From the NCBI GenBank assembly GCA_018985235.1, contig JADGIG010000072.1, forward strand, positions 1-24,441: a DNA stretch of 24,441 nucleotides, in the 5' to 3' direction. Each line of letters begins with the position of its first letter. Positions within the stretch are counted from its first letter, which is position 1. The stretch comes from Sanchytrium tribonematis. Lineage: Eukaryota > Sanchytriomycota > Sanchytriomycetes > Sanchytriales > Sanchytriaceae. Below the pieces are notes generated by a model, which was given only the letters and a program-made list of their open reading frames with translations, searched no databases and was not told the DNA's origin. Shown here piece after piece: positions 16,216 through 23,525 of this stretch. A program made the position numbers and the translations under genes.

Positions 16216-16732
16216 CTAATCGAGACCCAAAGTTCTTTTAACTAGTTGTCTAACCTACATAAATCTAGAATACCTGTCTCTCGTATTCTTTGGGACTTTC
16301 TCGCAGCAATTTGCTAGCGTCAATATTAGCAGCTGATTCAGGATTAGGCTCGTGTAGCATACTTACAACACTAAGTAATATTTTTTCAACGCTTTGAACA
16401 GGAGACCATCTCTCCGAGCTATCTTCATAACCATATTGATCCTCGCCTGGAGCGTGTAGAATTGAAATACAAACCTCTCCATTTTGATATACATTTGGAT
16501 GCAGCATCTCGCAAGTAAATCGCATCTTAGGTGGTTGCAAAGGATAGTTGGGTGGAAATGTGAGTTTTGCAGTAAAAACACCACCTTCGTATGGACATCC
16601 GTCTGGTCCCATTATGATAGCATCCCATTCCAAGTAGTTTGATTCTTCAGAGGGACCGGCTGTAATTCCGTCTGGAGCATCTTTGCATAGCTGCTTGTAT
16701 TCGTTCATTAAGCGCTTGACTGCAGAGGACAT
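16216..16732 (-). CDS. UBC7: Ubiquitin-conjugating enzyme E2 of the UBC7/UBE2G2 class, two exons split by a 19-nt intron
   Basis: Exons 16732-16274 and 16254-16216 give exactly 165 aa, the length of yeast Ubc7. This E2 serves ER-associated degradation. The start [15 protein letters not shown] is canonical; an upstream in-frame ATG exists 11 codons earlier but gives a non-family extension. The HPN motif is at 78-80 and the catalytic cysteine is C88 ([10 protein letters not shown]). The class-specific acidic insertion is at ~94-108 ([17 protein letters not shown]), followed by [18 protein letters not shown]. Splicing replaces an immediate stop after ERQVF with [15 protein letters not shown], matching the UBE2G2 C-terminal helix ending KSLGL. 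It diverges from the 7TM-RGS gene through a 155-bp shared promoter. Confidence 0.96.
16255..16273 (-). other. 19-nt spliceosomal intron in UBC7 (phase 0)
   Basis: Intron GTATTCTAGATTTATGTAG after codon CAG. It contains in-frame TAG if retained. Excision yields the family C-terminus and the exact 165-aa length. YTNAY is TTTAT, A at position 14. Confidence 0.95.
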
Positions 16733-16887
16733 ATTTGTAATGATGACACAAGGAGATTTGATCATCTGCTTTATTGAGTCCAAATATAAACTCAATGCTG
16801 GCCAATAGCAGTGTCTAACTGCTTATTATTATTATTGCGATTGATTTTACATTATATTTCAAGCCCTGCCATTGTAAGCCACTTTAA
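16733..16887. promoter_or_regulatory. Divergent promoter, UBC7 / 7TM-RGS
   Basis: 155 bp between divergent start codons. Carries CCAAT on plus at 16802-16806 (82 bp before the plus ATG, 70 bp before the minus ATG) and a run of ATT repeats near 16825. Confidence 0.4.
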
Positions 16888-18096
16888 ATGTTGGAAATTT
16901 TGTATACAATTTTGGTTGTTCTTGGGACCCATCTTCCCGGAATTATTATCTGGGTGACTAAACAGAAACAAAATCACTACACCACAAGATTTATTGGTTT
17001 AACTTTCACATTATACGCGTTTTTAATGCTAGTGTTTGTCGGTTGTCTTTTTACAAACACTGCTTTCACGAGTTCCGACATTCAAATTCCCTGTGGAGTA
17101 ATTTGGTTTTTACTTTATTGCTGTATACCTGCTTTTATACTTCTCACTTACAGAACAATTTTGTTTGTTGAAATGTACCGAGCTCATAATCTGGTTATTT
17201 TGAGCGATTTTTTGGACAAATTCTTTCGCAAATCACCAGAAAGTGAATTGAATGAGTACGAAAAGACACTGAGTCGAAAGGTGGTTCCAAAAGTAGGTAC
17301 GAAGCAGTATTTGATAGTATTAAGTTTATCAATTGTCACTCTACTAGTTATGTTTGGGATTGGTATATTTATCTCGGGACCATCAGAAATGGCCAGATTT
17401 CCTAATCAATCTTCTATTTGTGATTATCAAATGGCAATAGTCTTACTCGCATTCATTGTATTTTGCCTCTCAATACAAATTTATTGTATGTGGTTATTGA
17501 GAAATTGCAAGGATGGTCTTGGTATTAGTATTGAGCTGATGGTCATGCTTGTAATTGCTCTCCCTTCGTACCTAATTTTTGTTGTTGTTGTTTTTCTCAG
17601 CAGTAATGATGTCGCTGGGATCATAGCTCCTTATGTGGGTTTGGTGCCTACTTACTTTCTAATGACGTCAATTCTGTATTTTCCAGAGATTTTTATGTGG
17701 ATCACCACATTAAGGATTAAAGAGCAGTCCAAATTCGCTTATCCTTATTTTGAACAAGCATTTAGTAAACCGGATGCACGAAAACAGATGGAAGAAATCG
17801 CGAAAAAGAGACTTTGCAGCGAACTCACAAATTTTATGAAAGTATTTGATGAAATGGAAAAAATATATCTTTTAAATGGTGTGTGCTCACCATACCGAGA
17901 TTTGGGTCAAATTATTATTGCAAAATATTTGGCAGACACCAGTGAGGAGCAAGTGTGCTTGAATGAGGATGTAGTTGTCAGGATTATGGACGTTCCAAGA
18001 GAAGAGGCAATTCCTTTTGAGTATTGGCTAATTGCGAAAAAAGATGTTTTATATATGATTTATGAAAATATTTACAAATACTATGTCGAAACGTAG
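16888..18096 (+). CDS. Seven-transmembrane receptor-like protein fused to an RGS domain
   Basis: 402 aa. Seven hydrophobic helices lie at approximately 4-23, 33-55, 69-94, 140-163, 181-204, 214-237 and 246-271, with a charged loop (95-139) between the third and fourth. Residues ~305-402 resemble a regulator-of-G-protein-signalling domain: ELTNFMKVFDEMEKIYLLN, a middle helical region with IIIAKYLADTSEEQVCLNED, PFEYWLIAKKDVLYMIYENIYKYYVE at the end. RGS domains speed GTP hydrolysis on G-alpha. 7TM-RGS fusions are known, for example plant AtRGS1 and fungal proteins. The RGS match is by pattern and moderately divergent. Start is the first ATG after the UBC7-side promoter. The TAG stop is 1 bp from the convergent RFC gene. 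Confidence 0.72.
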   Translation: MLEILYTILVVLGTHLPGIIIWVTKQKQNHYTTRFIGLTFTLYAFLMLVFVGCLFTNTAFTSSDIQIPCGVIWFLLYCCIPAFILLTYRTILFVEMYRAHNLVILSDFLDKFFRKSPESELNEYEKTLSRKVVPKVGTKQYLIVLSLSIVTLLVMFGIGIFISGPSEMARFPNQSSICDYQMAIVLLAFIVFCLSIQIYCMWLLRNCKDGLGISIELMVMLVIALPSYLIFVVVVFLSSNDVAGIIAPYVGLVPTYFLMTSILYFPEIFMWITTLRIKEQSKFAYPYFEQAFSKPDARKQMEEIAKKRLCSELTNFMKVFDEMEKIYLLNGVCSPYRDLGQIIIAKYLADTSEEQVCLNEDVVVRIMDVPREEAIPFEYWLIAKKDVLYMIYENIYKYYVET

Positions 18097-18102
18097 TTTA
18101 TT
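18097..18102 (-). terminator. AATAAA enclosing the RFC stop codon
   Basis: Coding strand GAA TAA ACT: the stop TAA lies inside AATAAA, which also abuts the convergent 7TM-RGS stop. Confidence 0.5.
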
Positions 18103-19126
18103 CGAAATCATCGTCGATCATCATCTTGCGAGACTTTTTCACGTGAACCATACATTTAGCCACGTAAGCTTCCAAATGCATAATCGGCTTAGAACCTTTT
18201 TGACATCTTAAATCAAATGTTGAGGCTTCTATCCATATTTGTTTTCGAAACTGGTCATTCAATTTAGCACAAAGTTGCTCGGTTATTTCAAGCAGTACAA
18301 TATCAGTGGGAATGCACTTAGTGATGAGCTCATACAACATTGCCCTTATTTTAAGAAGTTGTGATGCACTCTGCTCTGTCATTATCAATTGAACAATTTT
18401 GGAAATATACTTGATGTAATCAGGACCCACACTGTCTACTTCCTTAATATTACCATTATATTTCACTGAAGCAGTTTCCAATTCAAGTAGAACGCTTTTT
18501 AAATTTCTGTTATTTCTTGTTATTAAATCAGTTAAAATTTCATCACTAACTTTAATGTTGTGCTCCATGCAAAATTTGCCACATATTTCTTTGATGACTT
18601 TCTCAGAAGGTGCAGAAATTCGGAAACTTGCACATCTACTGACCAAAGGTGATATAATTTTTCCGATATTTTCCACTATAAATATAAATCTCAAATTTCC
18701 GCTATAGACTTCCATTGTACGTCTTAAAGCATGTTGCGCTTGTTGAGAAAGTAAGTCGGCGTCTAAAATAACAATAACTTTTGGGTGCTCTGTGATGGAC
18801 TTTGTCGATGCCATTTCTTTTACAATATATTGCATGACGAATCTATCGCTATTACCAAGCTCGCTGGGGTGAAGTTCAGTGTGTACATTGGATGAAAGCA
18901 AGTTGACTTCTAAATTTCTTGAGCCTGCCTTAATGACTTTTTGTTCTAATTTTACATGATTGACATGGTCACCAAGCCATTTTCCAAGTAAGGCCCTTAC
19001 TCTTGTATAACGCCCTGATCCCTTCGGCCCATAGAAAATAAAATTGTTGATTTCTTCCAAATCCTTAAGTCTTTCTGTACCGTAGTCCAATTGATCAAGT
19101 GAGTAAGAATTGTCGGCAAACAACAT
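18098..19126 (-). CDS. RFC3: Replication factor C small subunit (human RFC3 / yeast Rfc5 type)
   Basis: 342 aa clamp-loader subunit that helps open and load PCNA. The N-terminus MLFADNSYSLDQLDY is a contracted form of the LWVDKYRP..LDQLDYH start. Residues 32-41 are YGPKGSGRYT, where the Walker A lysine is arginine (R39). AQHALRRTMEVYSGNLRFIFIVENIGKIISPLVSRCASFRI contains the box VI/VII region with the SRC arginine motif. The Walker B segment reads VILDADLLSQQ, without the catalytic acidic pair. The C-terminal collar helices are LRAMLYELITKCIPTDIVLLEI and FDLRCQKGSKPIMHLEAYVAKCM. The RFC3/Rfc5 position in the clamp loader is non-catalytic, so a degraded ATP site is tolerable. The gene ends in an acidic MIDDDFE tail. 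WDR75 stops 21 bp upstream. Confidence 0.9.
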   Translation of the reverse strand: MLFADNSYSLDQLDYGTERLKDLEEINNFIFYGPKGSGRYTRVRALLGKWLGDHVNHVKLEQKVIKAGSRNLEVNLLSSNVHTELHPSELGNSDRFVMQYIVKEMASTKSITEHPKVIVILDADLLSQQAQHALRRTMEVYSGNLRFIFIVENIGKIISPLVSRCASFRISAPSEKVIKEICGKFCMEHNIKVSDEILTDLITRNNRNLKSVLLELETASVKYNGNIKEVDSVGPDYIKYISKIVQLIMTEQSASQLLKIRAMLYELITKCIPTDIVLLEITEQLCAKLNDQFRKQIWIEASTFDLRCQKGSKPIMHLEAYVAKCMVHVKKSRKMMIDDDFE

Positions 19127-19146
19127 TCAAGGAGAAATATTTTATT

Positions 19147-19152
19147 TTTATT
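19147..19152 (-). terminator. AATAAA enclosing the WDR75-like stop codon
   Basis: Coding strand AAA TAA AAA TAA: stop TAA within AATAAA, with a second AATAAA six bases on. Confidence 0.5.
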
Positions 19153-21175
19153 TGATCAATTTTTTCAAATATTTGGGCGGCTTTCTAAATTCACTAGAAT
19201 GAAATTGGAACAAGCCAGCATCCAAATCGAATGAATTCCTTCTAGGGATTGTATATTCACTATCAGAGGTCAAAACTGGGGCTTCTTCAAATTGCATTTG
19301 CGATTCCAAAAGGGCACAAAGATCATCATCCATTACGTACATGTGATTATTTGGAAGATCAAATAGCTCTTGAAGCGGTTCTATAAAAGAAGTAGTCTTG
19401 TGAACTTCTGGAAGAGAAAATTGGTCTTTTTGAATTTTGTTGTATATTGACATTAAATTATGTCTTGCAGATGATGTCACTGAACCAGGACCAGTAGCAA
19501 TTTCACCTTCTGATTTTTTTGATACAAGTATCCCAGCCTGGGAATAAATTATTCTAGAGCTTGGAAAATCATAAAAAGCGTTGGTGCCTGTTGGAAAATT
19601 TTCTGATTTAAACAAAGGTTTGTCTGATTGGAAATGTCTTCTTTTTGACTCTAGAACGTCGTGAATATTTAACTTTAAGTTTTTAGACTTTCCAAAAATA
19701 TAAGATTCAAAAAGTTTTCCATCCTCAAATTTTGCAGCAGACACCATACACCCAGTTAAAATATCAATTACATACAATGCAGATTTTGAGACGCAATATG
19801 CGGTGTTTTTCACAACTTCAATTTGGCGACAACCAGGAATCCTTAACTCTTTTAAAATGCCATATTTGAAAGAATATATTACCACTGACTTATCACAACA
19901 AATAATCATAGAGGTTCCATCTTTGCTAAACGCGCTTGCGTTGTACTCAATTTCTAGCTTGTGCACATTTTGAAGTGTAAATGTCAAGTCATAAACTTCA
20001 ACCTGTTTGGATTTTGCAATAAATATAGAATTATCAACCAATTTCATGTTCATAATTTGAGAACTGGCTTTTTGAAGCAGCTTGAACGTGTATTCTCCAT
20101 CAACAAGGTGATAAACTCTCAAATACAGTTCATTTACAACGCAGATTAACAATTTTTGACAGATTAAGAAATCTGTTAAAATCGGTTCAATAGGAGTCAT
20201 TTTTTTAGTACATTTTGGGGTGTATCTCCATTCTGGTGCGTAATCAATAGTATCAACTACGTCACCAAATTGATTTACAACCTGGATGATACCTGCGGTG
20301 CTATTTACATATAAGAAATCCTCGAATTTTAATAACTTCGCCTTATAGTCTTTACTTTCAAGTATCAATTTTTTAAAAAGTCTTACAGGATTAGAGTTAT
20401 TCATAATAGAGTAGATGGCATTATCCTCTGCCTTGATAAGAAGAGAGCTTCCGCATTTGACCATGTTTTGAATCGGTCCTCTATGAATTCTGCTAATGAA
20501 ATCCTTTGACTTTGTACCCATATGGTAATAAACTAAAACCGATTCATGCCCGATACTGCAAATTGTTTGGTCAAGCACTGCAATACCAGTTACAGCAGAC
20601 GAGTGCCAATGATACATTTCGAAATGTTGCAGAGATTTGTCTAACCTAAAAATTAAGATTTGCCCACCTTTTGTTCCTACTACGCAAATATTGCCTTCAA
20701 CTACTATTGTAGTTATAGTAAATGGAATTGTTTTTTTAGTTACAACTCCATCGAAATGAAAAGTCAACGTATTTTTTTCGTATTCTATCAGATTCTCTTT
20801 CTTCAGACACAAAAACTTTCCCGAAAGAGATGCCATGTGATGAGCCATCCCATCAAGATCATCTAAAGGCACACTGAGTACTTCGCAATTGATGTCTTTG
20901 TACACAAGTCTGTCATTAACGACCTGTATATCTTGAGCCTCTAAAGCAATAGCTAAAGGCTCCGCTTTTTCGATAAATACCATTGATTCATGCCATTTGT
21001 ACAAAATCAAATTATCACGCAACACAAATAAATAAACGTGGCTATTGTGAATCCCGAGCGCTACACAATTAGCATCTACTTCTAAAATTATTTCGTTTCT
21101 CAAATCAGTTACATGTACACCATGTTTTGTTATAAATGCAGAAAGCTGAACACTCTGTCCAACAGTCGCTATCAT
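19148..21175 (-). CDS. WD-repeat SSU processome protein, WDR75/Utp17 (Nan1) family
   Basis: 675 aa from the ATG at 21175; upstream in-frame codons begin only with TTG. Beta-propeller repeats are weak but regular through residues ~1-480. The most family-like stretch is CVVGTKGGQILIFR ... MYHWHSSAVTGIAVLDQTICSIGHESVLVYYHMGT, corresponding to the HWH-S...LLSGG-E-VLVLW block of WDR75. Later blades include EWRYTPKCTKKMTPIEPILTDF and YNASAFSKDGTSMIICCDKSVVIYSF. A C-terminal tail (~500-675) is Ser-rich and unstructured. WDR75/Utp17 belongs to the t-UTP subcomplex that couples rDNA transcription to 18S rRNA processing in the nucleolus. The assignment is good for the family, not certain against other propellers. 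A 45-bp gap leads to PXMP4 upstream. Confidence 0.72.
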   Translation of the reverse strand: MIATVGQSVQLSAFITKHGVHVTDLRNEIILEVDANCVALGIHNSHVYLFVLRDNLILYKWHESMVFIEKAEPLAIALEAQDIQVVNDRLVYKDINCEVLSVPLDDLDGMAHHMASLSGKFLCLKKENLIEYEKNTLTFHFDGVVTKKTIPFTITTIVVEGNICVVGTKGGQILIFRLDKSLQHFEMYHWHSSAVTGIAVLDQTICSIGHESVLVYYHMGTKSKDFISRIHRGPIQNMVKCGSSLLIKAEDNAIYSIMNNSNPVRLFKKLILESKDYKAKLLKFEDFLYVNSTAGIIQVVNQFGDVVDTIDYAPEWRYTPKCTKKMTPIEPILTDFLICQKLLICVVNELYLRVYHLVDGEYTFKLLQKASSQIMNMKLVDNSIFIAKSKQVEVYDLTFTLQNVHKLEIEYNASAFSKDGTSMIICCDKSVVIYSFKYGILKELRIPGCRQIEVVKNTAYCVSKSALYVIDILTGCMVSAAKFEDGKLFESYIFGKSKNLKLNIHDVLESKRRHFQSDKPLFKSENFPTGTNAFYDFPSSRIIYSQAGILVSKKSEGEIATGPGSVTSSARHNLMSIYNKIQKDQFSLPEVHKTTSFIEPLQELFDLPNNHMYVMDDDLCALLESQMQFEEAPVLTSDSEYTIPRRNSFDLDAGLFQFHSSEFRKPPKYLKKLIK

Positions 21176-21237
21176 CCTTTGATTCACCCTCAATTTGAAA
21201 ACGCAGACTTTGGTTTGTCAATAACAATCAAACATAA

Positions 21238-21243
21238 TTTATT
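21238..21243 (-). terminator. AATAAA enclosing the PXMP4 stop codon
   Basis: Coding strand CAA TAA ATT: stop TAA within AATAAA. Confidence 0.5.
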
Positions 21244-21724
21244 GCAGGTAAATATATTCCATCGATGTTCTCAAAGACGCCTGTAAATTTTTAGGATAGT
21301 GGTAAAAAAGCCACATGACCATTGCCCAATTCAGACCAGCCACCACTCTCTGGTTTTGATTATTGAACCATAACAAGTTATATTTTTCATTAAGAGTTGC
21401 AAAGAGCCCATATATATTACGACTTAATAAGTACATGACAACTTGTTGTGATAAAAAATGATCTCCAAAACAAAGACATCCAAAAACAAATCCAGGTAAA
21501 ATTTCTCTGATGTGTGGAGAGGGTATCATTGATCTCGCAAATCTGAATAACCCTCCAAAACAACCTAAGCGTATTGCATGTTGAAGGGTAAGTTTGATAA
21601 TTTGTTCCAGCATTTTAGGTAGTGAGTCTCTTTTAAACAATAAAGTCATGACAAGTGAATGTGGTGCTCTCACTTTGGACCCATATCGAAATCCATGGTG
21701 CAAGCCTCGTAAAAGAGCATCCAT
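21239..21724 (-). CDS. PXMP4: Peroxisomal membrane protein 4 (PXMP4/PMP24)
   Basis: 161 aa from the first ATG (21724). A near-family signature opens it: GFRYGSKVRAPHSLVMTLLF, matching G..YG.KIRAPHALVM.FLF of PXMP4. Then QQVVMYLLSRNIYGL (family INMYLLSRV), NWAMVMWLFYHYPKNLQASLRTSMEYIYLQ (family W.LVLWLFEYH...LQPSLQSSM.YLY). Four membrane-associated helices are likely. Relative to human PXMP4 it lacks about 25 N-terminal and 25 C-terminal residues. The SulP stop lies only 26 bp upstream, so no missing upstream exon fits. The molecular role is unknown in the family beyond peroxisomal membrane residence. Together with the SKL-tagged Nudix enzyme it argues that peroxisomes are present. Confidence 0.9.
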   Translation of the reverse strand: MDALLRGLHHGFRYGSKVRAPHSLVMTLLFKRDSLPKMLEQIIKLTLQHAIRLGCFGGLFRFARSMIPSPHIREILPGFVFGCLCFGDHFLSQQVVMYLLSRNIYGLFATLNEKYNLLWFNNQNQRVVAGLNWAMVMWLFYHYPKNLQASLRTSMEYIYLQ

Positions 21725-21750
21725 ATCGATAAGTTTCAAAAATTTATTTT

Positions 21751-23503
21751 CTAGGCTAGTGCTTCATTTAAACTTTGAAAAAATCGATCACCTACTAGTG
21801 CCGCCAAACCACTTCTAAATATCTTCTTTTGACAACTTCTCCTCATTTTAACAACGCTTACAAGAATATTTCTTTCGTGATAACTTTTTACCACTTCGTA
21901 AAGAATTTCAATTGCACTAAATAAATCAAATGTACGTTGAATCAACTCTTTTCATATTACCTATATCAAATATTATATGATGAATTGCTGCTTGTGAAGG
22001 ATGGTCTGAGGGATGATGTTCCAAATGACCATGGGCTTCTAATCGATGTACCCGTTCCATCATTTCAGCTGAATTTGCAAAGTGCAGAGACTCATCAATT
22101 TGTAACAGCAAAACACCGTCTATTCCTTCAGATTCATCAGGAAACTCCGAAAGGGCAAGATACTCGTCGCTAGTACCATGCCGCCTTCCTAAAAGTGTGA
22201 TCTTTGGAAGTGTAGTATTTCTAACATTAAGTAATAATGCAATTAATATAGCAAATAATGCTCCGTATTCAATGCTTATAGACAAGGTTATTATAAATAC
22301 GACGATACTTATAACAATATCTTTCCAAGCATGTAATTTAATTAAAAATGATATTTTTTGTCGCTCGATTAAATTATAGGCAGCCTGAGTTACAATACAT
22401 GCAGTAGCTGCCAGAGGCAAATATTTGAAAGCTGGTAACAGTAAAAGCGTGCTTGTCAAAACGAACAGCGCTACAAAAATCTGGCTAATAGGAGTCTCTA
22501 CATGGCTATTATGTGAAATCATGCTTCTTGCCAAAGATCCATAAACTGGCATACAGCCAAAGAATGAACCGACAATATTAGTCAGACCTAAGGCCACTAA
22601 TTCACGATTTCTGCTTATAGCGTACCCTTTTATACTCGCAAAAGATTTGGAAGCAATCATGCTTTCCATAAATCCAATAACAGCAATAACACCAGATGGT
22701 CCTATAAGGCTTTTCACAGAAGTGTCTAGATTTTTTAATGGTAGAGACATCTTAAATAAATCACCATGTACCTCGATATTGCCAACAATTGCTATGCCAT
22801 AAGTCTTAAAATTTAGCAAATAACTGAAAAATATGTTCAAAATAACCAAGGGCAAGATCACAGGAACCTTAAATTTTAATATTTTTGAAAATGAATTATA
22901 TAAAATAATAAATATCAAGCAGAAACAGCTTAAAAGTAATGTTTGAATATGAAGCGTATCCAGTGTTTCAATTTCGCTCCAAAGTAGCTCGAGTGGCGAA
23001 GAACCGCGTGCAACATGTATACCAAACATAAACGGTATTTGTTCTATAATAATTGTGCAGGCTACCCCACTTATAAATCCAGCAATAATTGGCCTCGAAA
23101 AAATTGCATCCAAAAATCCAAATCGCATTAAACCCAATAATAAAGTTATAATTCCGCATATAAATGCAATGCTGTTTTCATGCTTATATTGACCAATTAA
23201 AATACAGACAACAGCATCCAGTCCAATGGATAAACTATGGGAAGATCCAAAAATTGCATATATAAATAAAGGAAAGATTGTACTCTTTAATCCAACAACA
23301 GTGGGTATTTTTGCTAATGTCATGGTATAACTTATAACTTGTGGAATTAAAATACATGTCAAAGTGAGCGCTGCTGTAATATCTCTCAGGAATTTGGTTG
23401 AATTGTAATCTTGCATCCATTTCATTATGGGGACATAATATGTCGATCTTCGTATTATGTGCTCACTTGAAGAGAGTAGCGGTGATAAGGAATTAAAATT
23501 CAT
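21751..23503 (-). CDS. SulP-family anion transporter with STAS domain (sulfate permease-like), two exons split by a 19-nt intron
   Basis: Exons 23503-21936 and 21916-21751 give 577 aa. Membrane domain, residues ~35-430, with many hydrophobic helices: FLRDITAALTLTCILIPQVISYTMTLAKIP (SulP entry motif), FGSSHSLSIGLDAVV, GFISGVACTIII, AVIGFMESMIASKSFA, NRELVALGLTNIVGSFFGCMPVYGSLARS. The last two are the classic SulP ME(S/T)...G..N....FF...P..GS..RS elements. The STAS domain runs from ~445: ALSEFPDESEGIDGVLLLQIDESLHFANS, IIFDIGNMKRVDST, then after splicing AIEILYEVVKSYHERNILVSVVKM and SGLAALVGDRFFQSLNEAL. Substrate (sulfate, bicarbonate or other anions) cannot be decided. The His-rich insert before the last STAS strand (HGHLEHHPSDHPSQAAIHH) is unusual. 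Confidence 0.95.
21917..21935 (-). other. 19-nt spliceosomal intron in the SulP transporter (phase 2)
   Basis: Intron GTACATTTGATTTATTTAG within an ACT codon (AC|T). Excision restores VDSTAIEIL, the canonical STAS loop and helix. Retention gives TGA two codons in. YTNAY is TTTAT, A at position 14. Confidence 0.95.
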
Positions 23504-23519
23504 AACGGAGAGTTACAAA

Positions 23520-23525
23520 TTTATT
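23520..23525 (-). terminator. AATAAA overlapping the deacetylase-like stop codon
   Basis: Coding strand TTT TAA TAA ATT: AATAAA starts at the second base of the stop, and the next gene's ATG (23503) follows within 21 bp. Confidence 0.5.

Noticed and set aside
16733-16795. Longer UBC7 N-terminus starting upstream (TTG at 16795 or ATG at 16765)
   Set aside because: Family members start at [15 protein letters not shown], the total length from 16732 is exactly 165 aa, and a non-ATG start is unnecessary.
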